DNA from: Coriolopsis trogii
Lineage: Eukaryota > Basidiomycota > Agaricomycetes > Polyporales > Polyporaceae
NCBI GenBank assembly: GCA_020543525.1
Contig: JAHYIO010000023.1
Location: 930,001-994,000 of the forward strand
Direction: 5' to 3'
DNA length: 64,000 nucleotides
The position numbers were made by a program, and so were the translations under genes. Shown piece after piece: positions 1-12,990 of this stretch (position 1 is its first letter; each line of letters opens with the position of its first letter). The notes beneath the pieces were generated by a model, which did no database searches, had not been told where the DNA came from, and was given only the letters and a program-made list of their open reading frames with translations.

Positions 1-3000
1 TATCCGCTCCACATAACATAGTCAGTCTGTTTGTTTCCCGTTGGAGTTGTTCAACCCATATTTACTACAGTAACTAACCTCGCTAGCCCCACAGCATTGC
101 GTGTCATGATGCACCAGAAGCCTATAGATGAACAACCATGCATCCACGTCGACTCCACACATCATCCATGCGGGCCTTCGTCGGGTACTCGTGGCCCCAG
201 AAATAGAGGACGTTGGCGAATGCAGATGCGAGGGGATCGTCAGGTGGGGCTTTGCTCCAAACGACCTTCTCGCCTCTCCACTGACCTGGACTTATCTAAA
301 AAGCCTGCACGCCGCGCATGTGCCGTACCCATCTCAACGAATCACGAATCAACAGGACAGCATGTCGACCAGCTTTGACGATGTCGACCGTCTCCGTGGT
401 CTTTTCCAAACACATCGAGGCATGTTCGCGCCAACTCTGCTCACGAGTTGCACAGGAGCTAATCAATTATATAACAGCAACCTCTGCAGATAGCCCCTAT
501 GACTTCGCGCGCCAGGCCAGCGAGCATGCTCCTCGAGGGCGCTCTAAGAGCCCAACGACACGACGTCCACCAGTTGCGGGCGGTAATCCTGTATGGCTCG
601 ATGACGTCGCTGAGCGGCGGCACCGCCGTCTACAGAAACGACCACCTCACGATCGGGCTAGCCCAGCCAGAAACGCGAATACGCCTCAACTGCAACCGCG
701 CGTCCGCGAGAATCCTTGGGCTACGGGGTGGACACCAGACCCTTCTCCTGGTCCCTCCCCCCCACCTGTCACAAGCCCCCGTTCTCCTGACAGGCGCGTC
801 GCGATCACTGACTGGGATACGTTCATGTGCGCGTCAGACATGGCGCAGCATGCGAAAGCAGCGCAAGTTGCTGACGGGTCCGTCCCGAGTCTGAAACCCA
901 GCCTGAGGACTCCTCAGGGTGGTGTGCGGGAGGGTGATAACTGGCATAGCCATGAAGCCATTCGGGATGAGCGCCAGTGGATGAGAGGGCACGAGCATGA
1001 GGACGATGAATGTTTCCTGAAAAGTGCGTACTCAGACTTTTTCTTGACCAAGCGTGTTCGGGAACTCACTTTGTCCCTTAGGCAAGCTAGAAAAGGTTGC
1101 AGACCGCATCTCCCACCATGGTCGAGACTGAGGTTAGAGCGAATCACATTGAGGGGTATTGGTAGAACACATTCTCGGGGCAAACCCGTAATTTGCGGTC
1201 TTGGTACCAACAATCGACACTGGCAAATGGGCAGAAGTACATCTCCGGAGCGTCTACCTTTAAACCAGTCGCGAACACTTGCACCATCCAGGCATAGACC
1301 GCTCACGACAGCAGACGTCAGCCGTGGTCGCCCCTTCTCAAGCTTCAAGCCTTGTTGAGCCGTTGTCTGCAGTGTGCACTCGACCGCAAGGCTCCACTTG
1401 CGCACGATGAGCCACAACGCGTCGCATCACCGCTCTCGTCTTTGACAGTTGCGGACGATAGTTCGAGTCAATTCGAGTTGTGAACTGCGACGACGTCGTC
1501 AGTGGGGATGCGGGACGCATGACTCCCAAACGGTCAGAATGGTTTGATGGCCGATGCTAAGGCGACGAGAACCTACGATGTCCCCGGAGAGCTCGATCAG
1601 GGGACTGATCATGTCGCCACGGACTCGAACGCTAATAGCAGCTAGCCTGCGGTCAACGGAATACCCTGGAACACGGAGAGCCGTCGCAGGCATCCGCGTC
1701 AGTGGCTGCCGGCACCATAGCTTTCCTCACCGTCCAGAGCGGGTTCTCCACTTGTCGAGACATTTGTCCATGGGCTCCGGGGACCTAGTCGAAGTTATCC
1801 TTACGCAAGGGATAACCCATTCAAGGATAGGGCAGACCGTCATCCGACAACCCTGCAGGATCATAGCGCGACGTCGACGTCGAAGCATGCTCACTGTTGT
1901 CGTAAGGGCATGAAGTGGCCCGGGGTTGCGCGATGATGGTGGCGCTGAGCTTTGTGCCAGCGTCATTGGTCCTTACTCACCGACAGGCTATGTACGTGAT
2001 GACACTGGCAGGCTCTTGGACACCGGCAGATGAGGGGTTCGAGAGGCAATGTACTTGCCGGATTGACACGGGCCCACATTCTGCCATAGTCGTCATGCGG
2101 GGTTCTTCATTTAGAACGCCGCCAATTCCCAAGGTGAAGTACTCCGACTTGGACGATATGCCCGTGGCGAAGGTTGGTATCGACGCCGGCAAATGAGCCT
2201 ATCGGAACCCGCCGTGAGATAGCCCGCCGATGGTGGGTAGTTCGCGAGCTTCGCGTTGGTGCAATGTAAGCCTTGTACGCGGCCAGGCGGCAAAGAAGTG
2301 GTCCTGGACGTAAGAGACATTTCGATTGAAACCCCGGACTACGCTCGAAAGATATTGATCGCTCACACTCTCGCCACAAGTACACCCTATCAGACAGCTG
2401 AACAGCCTTGAACGCACCTTCTCCCGCCAACGACCCCCGCAGCGTCTTGGTCGGAGGGGGGAGCCAAGCCTGCTGGTCCACATAGCAGCCGCAGGCCCCT
2501 CCTCTCCCATTACATACAGCGTGCAGGACGAGCGTCCAGAGTCAACAGGCCCGTTGACCTATACGTCCACGTTGACGGCATGAGAGTAAGAGTCAGCCAC
2601 TAGAAGCACATAGCACGTCAAAAGAACGATCCATACCTCAAATAGGATGCGGCACCCCCCGGCGACCCATCGAGGATGAGAATGCCGGCCTGCAACGATT
2701 GGTCGTGTACCCATCTCCTCTACGCACCCACCGCGGCTGCCGGTCACCTCGCGGAGTTTGGCCTGCGGCCCCCTAATGCGTACCGGACAAGGGCTGCTCG
2801 AGATCGTGCCTGCGCTGTTGGGCGAATGCGGGGAAACAGCCATGTGTTCAGGGAATGCTCCCTTCAGGAGGCAATTAGATGATCGCTTTCGTTAAGATGC
2901 CTGAGGCCTGAGATCCCGCGAATGCGAAGGCCGCCGCCGAAGACTCTCTTACACGGCGATGTCCGCCAGCTCGCCAGCCATCGGTTCGTCGCAGGAGCTT

Positions 3001-6000
3001 CATGTATGCTTGCATCCTGTTGCCCCTAGCAGCTCAAAAAGGCGTTCTTCGAGTGGAGTCGGATCCTGCGAGAACCAAGAACCAGTCCGGTGTTCAGCCT
3101 GGCTGAAGGGAAGACACGAACTTCGCGAGCTTATTACCTGAACGCCCACTGGTTAACCGGAGATGAGAGGATTCCTCGGTGACAAGGGGAGAAAGCTGCC
3201 AAGGATACGGATGTTACCCCATGATGGTGCGCCGGCATCTATCGCTGCTGTTCATTACAATTACGAGCACCGTGCTAACCATACCTAGTACAGGCGAGCC
3301 TGTGCAGCTATAGTCAATGTCGACAGACAGAAGATGTCCCACGGCGTTGTCCCTGTGATTGGTCCAAAGACCGAGGTCGATGTCGAAGTGAGTACATGAG
3401 CGTGACATGCGCCTGATGGCTGTTAAGCGAGCTATACAAGAAGCCGACGGGTGCAGTCGGACTTCATAATCCTATACACTGCTTCAACTTTGCATTCTCG
3501 ACGGGAAACAACGTTCTTGACATACCAGGCAGAGGGTCTAGACGTTCGGTTTACCCATAACGCAGACCGACACATAAAGAGTCCGAGGGAGGGCTCCCTT
3601 GGCAGGACGATCGAGACGGAAGTACTAGCACGAGGTCATCGAGCATCTACCGCGACTGAGGTAATCGTCGTGTTGACTTACCCCGCAGTGAGAACATCGC
3701 CCTGACCACGTCGTCATCGCGGACAGACTCGGGAGCTTGCCTGATCACGATCCGGCCACCACGACTCCTTCACGGGAGATGAAGCAAGTGCGGGCCATGC
3801 GTGGAATCCCCGAACGCCACTTACGACCTCTATGCCCACTTCGCCGTCGGCCTCTTCGTCGTCCCTCCGGACATTGCCTTGTGCCTTCCCATTTCCGCAC
3901 ACGACCATACCACAGCCCACGGTCATGGCCATGACCACGCGCGGGCGTCCGATGTTGCTCCCACACATCGACGCCGGTTCTCGTCTTCCCATGCTCTCAC
4001 CACAGGGCGAGCTTATGCCACGCTGCAGCAGACGACCGTTCCCAGCGTGTCGTCAAAGGTGTGCGGGGAATGAATGGCAGCGTGTTCGATTCAAGGGCCG
4101 GGTGCCCTCCTTGCGGCAGTCAGCGTGTATGACTGCACGAAGCTATATGCGGCGCTGCACGATGGGGTCCTGTGTGATTTGGTGAGCGCAGGTGAGGGAC
4201 GTGAGAGGAGCCGCCCAGGTGAGGCGAAGAAAGGCACAGTTGCGTACCGTGAGGTGTGCCGACCACGTGGGCGGTGGCCTATACCAGAGGATTACTCCCC
4301 AGTTGCATGTCAAGAGATGGACAATGGTCTCTGGAACTGTATCCTCAGATGCTAGCGCGCATCGCGAGAAGAAGTGAAGCTTGGACGACTTCCAGATGAT
4401 GGCACAGTGCGCACAGCGTCCGACGCGGAGTCGCATGACCAATTGCCTTGCTACTGGAAATGCCAAGGTATTCGGAGGAGAGGAATAATGCTCCATGCAA
4501 CGCAGCGCCAGCTCGTGGCGAGATACAGCCAGATCACGTGCTAGGATCATGCCTTCGCCCGTCTGTCCGAACCGCAAGTCTTCGGACGATGGGTCGTTGT
4601 TGCTCTTGTCTTGTTCGGTTGTCCTGGTATCCAGATAGTATAAGTGACTTATCCCATTAGCGTGTAAGTCACAACACAATAGACGGAACACACACAAGAC
4701 AGTCGCCTTGTATGGATAAGCTCGGGCTGGCAGTAAGACTGCAGCTTACTTGTTTGGTCAGTTCTTTTATCTCATGTTCTATTGTCCTGGAGATGGGTGC
4801 TTGTACGTCGATCATCATAATGGTCGCTTCGACAGTACGGCAACATTGAGAGGATACTATTTCGACCGCATCCAAGGGCTTGTTCTCCTAAAGGGCTGGG
4901 CTGTGCGTATGTCAGCCCTATGTTGATCCCCCATCGGTGATCGAGGTTCACAACAAAATATGATCGAAACCGACGCCGCGGAAGTATATAGTGCCTCGTT
5001 GCCGCAGCAGCATCATCGCCAGCACTCACTGAAGAAGACTATTGTTTCGACTAATCACGGCGAAGTCGAAGACGGACCGCGAACTTGGGCATGAATCATG
5101 CATACCATCGCGGGCCTTGTACTTCCCAGAGAGCATCAATTCCTATCGTGATTAGGAGCACTGGATGCATCAGCGTAGGTGTCATGCTTTGAATGAAACG
5201 ATTGGCGACTTTCACATACCTCAGGGATGGAATGGGATACTCTAACACATGACTAATGTATCTCGCTTGAGCAACCTACTGTCTCGATCGATGTCTTGGG
5301 CATGGAAGTACACGGCTATTCTCCAATGATAGCAGGAAATGATGGATTGCGATCAGCTGGACAGTGCCGGCTTGAGGCTTTGTGCATGAAGAGAACGTTC
5401 CATCACAAGCAACAGCATTGTCGCCCGTAGCTGTACGTACGAATGAGACGATGAAGATCTCGAACGTGACGCTTCGAAACTCGCACCTTGACCAAATCTC
5501 AGCCAAAGCGGAGGCTCTTACGAACCGCTAACATACACATGCAGTTCCGCCACAATCCCTTGAACCTCTGAAACGGCCATTGGCTCTCCAGAGCGCGTAC
5601 GTCCACATGTATGCCGGGTACCGGTCCTCCGTGTATTTCAAAAGACTTGAGACTCACTAGGACTCACCTGTACCCTCAACATTCTCCCAGCCGTACATTG
5701 CGATGCGTCGACGGGCTCCTGATCCCAACGATGGGCCCACGCAGTGCTATTCCGCCCGGAAAATACAGTGCGCGAAAATTGCGTGCAAGAAATGAAGACT
5801 GTGTCTAGACCGACGACCGAGATCTCCAAACGATATGCTGCATTTTGAGGGGACCGAGGAGCAGAGCGTCAGACGCACCGGTCGTCCGGAGGTTGAGAGA
5901 AAACAATTGCGGTTGTTGATTGTGCAGAGTCTAGACGATGGCTGACAGTAGCCCTAGACACTGGTGGCAGTGGTGAGCGGAGTGACACATGGACGTCGAC

Positions 6001-9000
6001 GGTGGAGGCCAGAAGCAGAGGCTGTATGCGTCCATACCACTCTCGCCCAATCACAATAGACCAGCTCATGCGGCCCGTGGCGGTCCGATGCTTGGGCGAA
6101 TGGGGAATCTCCTTTGTGCATTCCTGCCATTGGCTCTTGACTTCCATCCAATGGGATCCTCGTCCAAGTCTGTTCTGGCTTCCCACTCTCATCTTCGTGA
6201 ACATGCTCGAGACCATCTCAATCATAGCCTCGGACCTTGTGCTGCAGTGCAATTTGCCAGGTTACCTTGTCAGCACCAAATAACTTATGCTCAACACGCC
6301 ACGAAACACGAGCCTGAGCACTCGTTCGAGCAAGAGACGATCCCGGATGGGCAGACCGACCATGCTCACCTGATTGGCGTTCATGCCACACTGTCGTAGA
6401 GTGCGCCCGAATTCCCAGCGAGCTTCGTCACTACCTCGGACGTATTACCTTCCCCGCATTCACCTACAGGTGCGTTTGCCCCCATACCTCGGACATAGGC
6501 TCGAGCGCAGGTCACGCTGACCTCTTTCACGCTTCACAGCTTCACGAGTCACCACGATGCGCTCACGAGAGTCCGGCTCTTGAAAGACCGACAATAGTCA
6601 ACTGACGAGCGAGCTGACTCTTCCTACGATACTGACTCGAGAGCTGAACAAGTCCCGAGTCGGACGCCGATACCTTCGTGAGTCATAACCGGATACCCAT
6701 GTCGGTGGCGTACGTGTACACTCGTACAGGCACTCGCCCGCTCTCTGGACCCTCTGGCCCGGTCCGCTGTGGAGTAGGTTGTACTTCCGTCTGTCGCCGC
6801 TGTACATGTGCACGAGCCGTTAAATTTGTAGTTTCGCTTTGACAGAGCCCGATGTCCATGGAGCTGATCGTATCGCGCTCGTGGATCTCATGACAGGAAG
6901 CCAAGGAAGCACGCATATGCATTGTTGCTACAGCACGCGAGCACGCGGATCCGCACTCTGAGTCTGTGTCTGCGTCTGCCGATCGATTTGAGTCCTGGCA
7001 GACAGGCTTGCCGGGCCACACAGAAGCGTCGCACGTTGGCTCGTCGCGACACGCAACGCTCGCATGCGACGACACGGTAAGTTCCAGACATGATAGATCC
7101 AGATAGCTGCTACGCTGCCACACGGAACGTCTCAGCGGCCCATTATCGACAAGGCACCGAAGATCCGAGGTCTAAGCACATGCAACCTGCCCATGGCCAC
7201 GCTCTCCGGAAAGGTGACTTATGTTTACGTCCACCGACATATCTGACGCGCAGGACATGAAACTGATCATCACCCACGATAAGTTCCAGTTCGGAAGGCG
7301 GTCGACGGCACAGCGGAATGCTAAGTCTGACGCTACAGGCGGCCACCGTTGTGAGCACGTCCGCGCGTCCCGAGCTGCTGATGCATCTCCGCGCGCAGCC
7401 TGATGCACACTCGCGCGTCGTCCGTTACCGTGCGCAAGCGGCTACCGCGTATGCACACGCTGCGTACCGACCCTGGTCGCTTTAGCACTTACCGCCAAAA
7501 CTTCGCTCTGATCACCTCTTTGACTTTTCTCACCGTCAGCCCTCCTCCCGTCGCTCGCCCCTGGGCTGACCTCCAAGCCTTATCCCATGTGCACCCGCCC
7601 ACAGCAGGAACCTCGGCGGAATCCCTGGAGGCTATCGCAATTTTCGTACGGCCGTTCGGAAGACTCGGTCCTCGTCCCGCCCTTCCGCTCACACTCACAC
7701 ACACCACCTGCGCACATCACCAAGCAGCCTGGCATCCTCCGGAGATCTCCAGACGAACAAGCTCTCATTGCACGCTAGCACGTTCTTCCACAACCAGGAC
7801 GACCGCGCCGAGCGAACTAGTCCAAGTCCGTGATTTCTTCGGTTTGAGGACGTACCCAGGGGCCTGCTGGGGATCTGCCGTCCCGCCCATTTACCGTTCG
7901 TCTCCTTGGCCGCCTCGTGAGCCCATGCGGGCTCATGTGGGCCGCCGTGCATACCGTTCGACATAAGTACCGGGCGGGCCGCGCATATGCGCGCACATGA
8001 ACGTGAGTCGAATATATCCCTCTGAAGAGACAAAGTCGTCTCACGGCGCACGACATACCGAGATGCCCACAAGCTCGCGTCTAGCTCCGGCCTGTGTTTC
8101 CACGCCTCGGGCATTCCGCCCATTTCTCGAGTCTGCACTCCGGAGATGGTTGAACGTCCTATGCAAATGGGACAAGTCGCTAGCGAGTGGGGAGCTCTTC
8201 AGTGCCCCGACATCCGGGCGCGTTCATTATCGCAGACCGATCTCAGCACGGTCGTCGGTGATCAGCGCGTCCGGACTCGAGTTCGGAGCCCGACTCGGGT
8301 CGTTCGGAAATCTCCACCCTCGGGTTCCATCCACACACATCTCTCCTCCACTGGCAGCTGCAGGCCGGTGCCAGCGCCGCCACATTCTCCCCAGATAGGT
8401 TTAGAGCGACGCCCAAGAAGGACAAGAGCAGAAGAACAACGTCTGTGCTCACGGCGTTCAGGACCGGGCGCCCGACCCGACCTCGGGATCCCCCATCCAT
8501 CCATCCATCCTCTGGCGTCCCTAAACACGATTTGCAAGTCCGCGAGCGCGTGAAACGCGTGCGGGAGCAGAGATGGCTTGCTGTTTGGCGCTCTCGTCCC
8601 CCCTCTGCCCTTGCTTCTCTCCTTCCCTCCCCTCCCCCCCTTTGCACTCCCTCCGCTCTCGCGCTCACGTACACGCAACGCTTCAGTTTCAGAGCGGGTA
8701 ATTCGGGATAGGAACGGGCGAGGGCGGCTCCCCCCACCGCCCGAAGGATTCGAAATCTCCAGAGAAGTGCGGAGAGCCGCAGCCTGACCGTCACGAACAC
8801 ACTCTCCTGCGGCTTTCCATCCCTGCCTCAGCCAATCCTGAATGTCTGATGCTGCTTGCGATGTCAATGTCAATGCAGATTGGTCATGCGCCATCGCCGC
8901 CGCGGAAGCAGAATATGCCCATACGGTACGCAACTGGCCGTCTGGCGCCCATCAAAGTTGGCGTAACGCGTTGGCAAATGGGGCTCCGAAGATTGCACCG

Positions 9001-11369
9001 TATGTTGTGCGTGCGTGCGCGCGATGATCTCTCTCTCTCTCTCTCTGCCTCGTCGACGTGCTAGTACTTACTGGTGCTTAGCTCGTGCGCTCGCGTTCAA
9101 TGAATTCGAGGAGGAGATGTCCGAAGTCCGAGGCCCGCGGGCGGGTGGTCGCGAAGGCGACAACGACGACCGTCAGTGTTCTCACCATCGTCGACTCTCC
9201 CGCACCGGTCTCTCAGGCTCAGCGGCGTTGGGGTGCGGCTTCAAGGTTCGGACCGTTTGCGAAGCTGCAGCGCGAGCGACTGGACGCCTGCATACGATTT
9301 GGACGAACCGCGGAGACGTTCGGTCAGCCTATGACACGCGCGCCAGGGATTATGGAGAAGCTCGACGAACGGCTTGCCACTTGCGATTGCGATCCCCCGA
9401 TCGGAACGCGCGCGAAGCCCTCTGTCGTCGTCCTATACTCGGGGACTTGCGATTGCCCCCCCCCCCCCTCCTGCGAAGGGTTTCCGTCTGAGCGCGGTCG
9501 TTGTGAGTACTTACCCGGTGCGTATTCCTCCAGTGACGGACGAAGTGGCCCATCGAAGGTCTGACATGGCTAGGAAAGCGGGCGGAATGCGATCGCAAGG
9601 AGCCTGGTCATGTGGGTAGTCAGTGGTCCAGTTGTAAGAACCCGCTTGAGCTCACACGCGAGCAGGCTTGGCAAGGAGAAGGGAAAGGCTGGCAAAGTCG
9701 CAACATACCGACCGTTCTGTACAGTTCTGCGGCATCTCCGGGACACTGTCATGTGGCGCCGACACACATAGGACGACATCCTGGATCCGAGGAACGCGCC
9801 AGCTGGAAACGAGATAACGATACCCCAGGCCTCCGGGGACATCGAGCACATGAACCTTCGTGTGCGCCTGTCAGGATGGTTTCCTCCGCACGCAACATGG
9901 TGCTTACGCCCGCACCCGTCCGAAGCAAAGAGCGATCCCTACATCTCACCCTCTGGCTTCCGGACGCCAACACGCGCCTTTGTCCTCCCACTCAGTCCAC
10001 ATCGGCAGGAGACGAGTGCGGGGGTAAAGGGGCTCGCGGTATCCACGGTGCCGAGCGCGCGCGGATCGCAGGTAAGCTCGAGCGACGAGGAGAAGCTATC
10101 TGTCAAGTGCAATACAATTTGCACTCGCTGTGATCATCCGTCTATGATGCGTACGCATACATCGAGTTCCGGGTTTCGGATTACGGGGTGGCCCCTGCTC
10201 CAAGCCAAGGCATGTACCTGCAAGTAGTAAGTATAGGTCACATCGTGATCAATCGCTCTGACACGTTATACGCCCGTCTTCCTACCTCCGTGTGTGCCAG
10301 AGAAGAAGCAGCTTGGACATCGGGGCACAGGCTACGAAGCCCGGCAGCGAACGGCTCCGCGCTCCTCGTGGGGCGACATAGACAGGGCCGGACGCTACAG
10401 GGGCAGCGCGCGCGGGCACAGGACGCGAGAGGAACGGCTCGGGAGCGGTGGCTCGGACGCGCGACGCAGGAGGGGAGAGGGACCAGGGGCCCACCTCGGG
10501 CGAGTGGCTTCCTCTGGAGGTCCCGAGCTGCCTTCTTCGGCCCACTGGTGAGAGGGACAGAGGGCATGCGGGGGTAAGCGGGGTGGGAAACGTCGATCAC
10601 GCGCCTCACCCCCCACACGACGCTCTCTCGCTCGCTCTCTCTACCCAGAGACTGCACCCATACATGCATTCGTCCATGTGTCAAACGTCTCACTGCCGCG
10701 CCGGACGCTGTACGGGGTGGGGTGATCGTGATAGAGCACATCGCTGACGTTCGATGCAATGAAATGCGGGGTGTCCGGCGGGTGCCTGTCACAGATTCAC
10801 CTGCTCCCTGTCAGTTCTCCGCGCGCGGTCATTCCGCTGTAGACGGGCGTCGTGCCCATGACGGCAACGACCTGGTGGCTGGTGAGATGAAACGGGCGGT
10901 GCACCGCGGAGGGACTGCGGCGACGTACGCCCCCAGAGTCCGAGTGCCTGCGGGAGCTCCGATTGGCGCATATCTGCCGACCGGAGGTTGCAGCAGCACT
11001 ACAGGTATGAGCGGGGTGCGAGATGGCATCGCGTGTTCGCGTTAGAGAGCTGAGATCTATCAGCGTCGTCTTCTTGCACGGGGCACGAACGATGGTCGAA
11101 ACGCTGGACACGCCAGTCGATGGCAGCCGGCCGAGGCTGTCCACATACGGTTCCCAGTGTCCAGTCCCGTTCGCACGGAGCGAAGCCAAGGGGCACGTCC
11201 CATCACAGTTAGCGAGCACCGGGCACGGCGCAACGGAAAGAAGGCCCCTGCTTGGACGTGTGGGCGAGATCCATGTTGGGCGGAGTGCGGAGTAGGGGGG
11301 ATAAGTCCCAGAAGGGACTTACCAGAGCCACATGCCCGATTGGGCCACAGACGACCCCGGGCACGGAGC
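1..11369. other. gene-poor region, no recognisable gene
   Basis: About 11.4 kb upstream of the first retrotransposon. Both strands contain only short overlapping open frames with no domain, no convincing exon-intron chain and no frame preference. CpG dinucleotides are common, so there is no visual sign of methylation-driven C-to-T decay. The only local structures are simple repeats, such as the TC run at 9029-9046 and CCAT repeats near 8488-8510. One minus-strand frame at 4143-4697 vaguely recalls the C-terminal end of a LINE polyprotein (see findings). It could be very old decayed repeats, a subtelomeric or heterochromatic tract, or genes too diverged to see by eye. Confidence 0.5.
9029..9046. 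repeat. (TC)n microsatellite
   Basis: Nine uninterrupted TC dinucleotides in otherwise unique sequence. No associated gene is seen. Confidence 0.9.
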
Positions 11370-11374
11370 GTGAT
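11370..11374. repeat. target site duplication, left copy (GTGAT)
   Basis: GTGAT directly precedes the 5' LTR and recurs directly after the 3' LTR at 18090-18094. A perfect 5-bp duplication is what a Ty3/Gypsy integrase leaves, and it fixes the element boundaries. Confidence 0.95.
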
Positions 11375-11684
11375 TGTTACGAGACAAGACATAGTCGCCC
11401 ATATGACCCATTATGCCCCTATGCTGAATATCATTTGACCTTTACATATGCCGCCACTTATGCCATACTTACTGATAAGCTACCCACATGTCTTCGATCG
11501 CTTATCACCTGCTATGCCAAGCTACTTACTATGTTACTTATGGTTATAATTAGGTACATTCCCGGGCTTATCCCGGAGACTTATGTGAATATATATACCA
11601 CGAGAACTGGGGTTATCGACCTCAGTTCGAGCTGGTACTTTGCCCCGCCTTCCTCTTTCGGGTGACCACGTCGCGGTCGTATCA
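11375..11684 (+). repeat. 5' LTR, 310 bp
   Basis: Begins TGTTACGAG and ends CGGTCGTATCA, giving the usual TG..CA ends. It is identical by eye to the copy at 17780-18089. A TATA box at 11590-11597 and the inferred start at 11624 divide it into U3 (about 249 nt) and a short R-U5 (about 61 nt). Confidence 0.95.
11590..11633 (+). promoter_or_regulatory. LTR core promoter: TATA box and inferred transcript start
   Basis: TATATATA lies at 11590-11597. The decamer AGTTCGAGCT at 11624-11633 starts 34 nt after the first T, a normal TATA-to-start distance. It is complementary to the primer-binding site just after the LTR. This is expected if 11624 is the transcript 5' end and the RNA primes its own reverse transcription. 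The start site is inferred, not measured. Confidence 0.65.
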
Positions 11685-11696
11685 TTAGCTCGAACT
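11685..11696 (+). other. primer-binding site, self-priming (Tf1-like)
   Basis: The first 12 nt after the LTR are TTAGCTCGAACT. Ten of them (11687-11696) are the exact reverse complement of 11624-11633 inside the LTR, and the two remaining T can pair with G as G:U. There is no TGG start as expected for tRNA priming. In Tf1 of fission yeast the 5' end of the element mRNA anneals to the site next to the LTR and is cut to become the primer. The same layout is seen here. Confidence 0.7.
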
Positions 11697-12264
11697 CACC
11701 TCTTTTCCCTTTCCCCTCGCGTCCGTGGTATCTAGCGGGCTCGAGGGCGTCCACACGCTCCGACTCTTCCTCTTTCCTCTCTAGCCGACACACCCCTTCG
11801 CGTCGTCGCTGGTGTTCAGCGATAGGCGCCGACTCCGACACTTTTCAACCAACCTCCGACATCGCGTCCCGGACGACACTTCCCGGTCTCGCACTCCCCT
11901 CCTCACCTCTCCCGCCACTCTAGTCGACCTCTCTCCTCTCCGCACCACCGGACGACAACTTCCCGGCAGCGCGGCACCTCACCACCCTTCCCGGCCTTAC
12001 CTTACATTCGCCTATTGGCATTTTACGGTATCGTGTATAGTTTCTGTATCGTTCGCTAACTACTCTACGTTCTGCTTAGCCCCCCTGTATTCCACGTGTC
12101 AGTCAGCCTTTTGAGGCAGGCACGTTACGACCGCTGTTGAATCCGAGCCCCCGGGTGCTGTCCCGGCGGATTCTTCACGTCCACTCCCGCTTTCTTGTCC
12201 GGATCGAGATTAAATACCTCGATCGCAGGCGCACCGTGCACAAGACGGTGGAGCGGTTAGTTTC

Positions 12265-12990
12265 ATGGACTGCGACTACGATACATTGTTGGAGGAGCTA
12301 TTCCCGCCCGAGCCCAGTCCGATCCTCTCGGCGAGCGCATCACGCGCCCCGTCGCCCATTCCCCCTCTTCCGATCGATCATCCCCCTCCCCTCCCGCCGC
12401 TTGGCCTTGTGCTGGCGCGTTCCACGTCCGACACGTCCGACTCACCCGAGACTACCACTACAACCCCGACACCGACGACTTCAGCGCGTGCAGAGAGACC
12501 ACCTGCCCGCACCGCTACGACGACAACACCACCTACATCGGACGTCTCGACACATCATCCCCCTACACCCGCATCACCCGCCCGCACACTACCGCCACCA
12601 CCCGCTTCGCTACCAATCCGACCGCTACTCCCCGCACCACACCCGAAACTTCTCGAGCAACAAGAGCGATGGCGGCACCACTCGACGCGGCTACGCAAGC
12701 CTACGTCGACGCGGCGATCAAAACACTCTTCAGCCAACTCCAAGCCCCCACGACCCCCGTCAAGGTCAAGGAGCCCGACGCCTTCGATGGGAATAAGGCG
12801 CGATACGACGCCTGGAAGCAGCAAGTACAGCTCTACGTGGGAGGCATGGACAAGGATCGAGCAATCACTACGATTGTCTCGTTCGTCCGAGGCGAGCGTG
12901 TCGAACGCTGGCGGCAGGCCTTCACCAAAAAGCACCACCAGGCCGGCAGCTGGTCGTTCGCGACGACGACCGCCTTCTGGGACGAAGTAG
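12265..12990 (+). CDS. possible leader/upstream ORF overlapping gag
   Basis: An ATG-started frame of 241 codons beginning MDCDYDTLLEELFPPEPSP, followed by Pro/Ser/Thr-rich sequence. It overlaps gag by about 320 nt in another frame. The first 130 or so residues look protein-like (acidic start, then a disordered Pro/Thr-rich stretch). The part overlapping gag looks like a shadow. The gag frame is also open here from 12261 but has no ATG before 12669. It may be a regulatory upstream ORF, the real N-terminus of Gag joined by a frameshift or splice, or a copy-specific frameshift. I saw no slippery heptamer linking it to gag. Confidence 0.3.
   Translation: MDCDYDTLLEELFPPEPSPILSASASRAPSPIPPLPIDHPPPLPPLGLVLARSTSDTSDSPETTTTTPTPTTSARAERPPARTATTTTPPTSDVSTHHPPTPASPARTLPPPPASLPIRPLLPAPHPKLLEQQERWRHHSTRLRKPTSTRRSKHSSANSKPPRPPSRSRSPTPSMGIRRDTTPGSSKYSSTWEAWTRIEQSLRLSRSSEASVSNAGGRPSPKSTTRPAAGRSRRRPPSGTK

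Noticed and set aside
318..1358. 346-codon plus-strand open frame
   Set aside because: Low-order Pro/Arg-rich sequence with no domain, no promoter and comparable open frames on other strands; looks like chance in GC-rich DNA.
8262..8933. 223-codon minus-strand open frame
   Set aside because: Composed of Gly/Arg-rich simple sequence opposite a CT-rich tract; no protein character.
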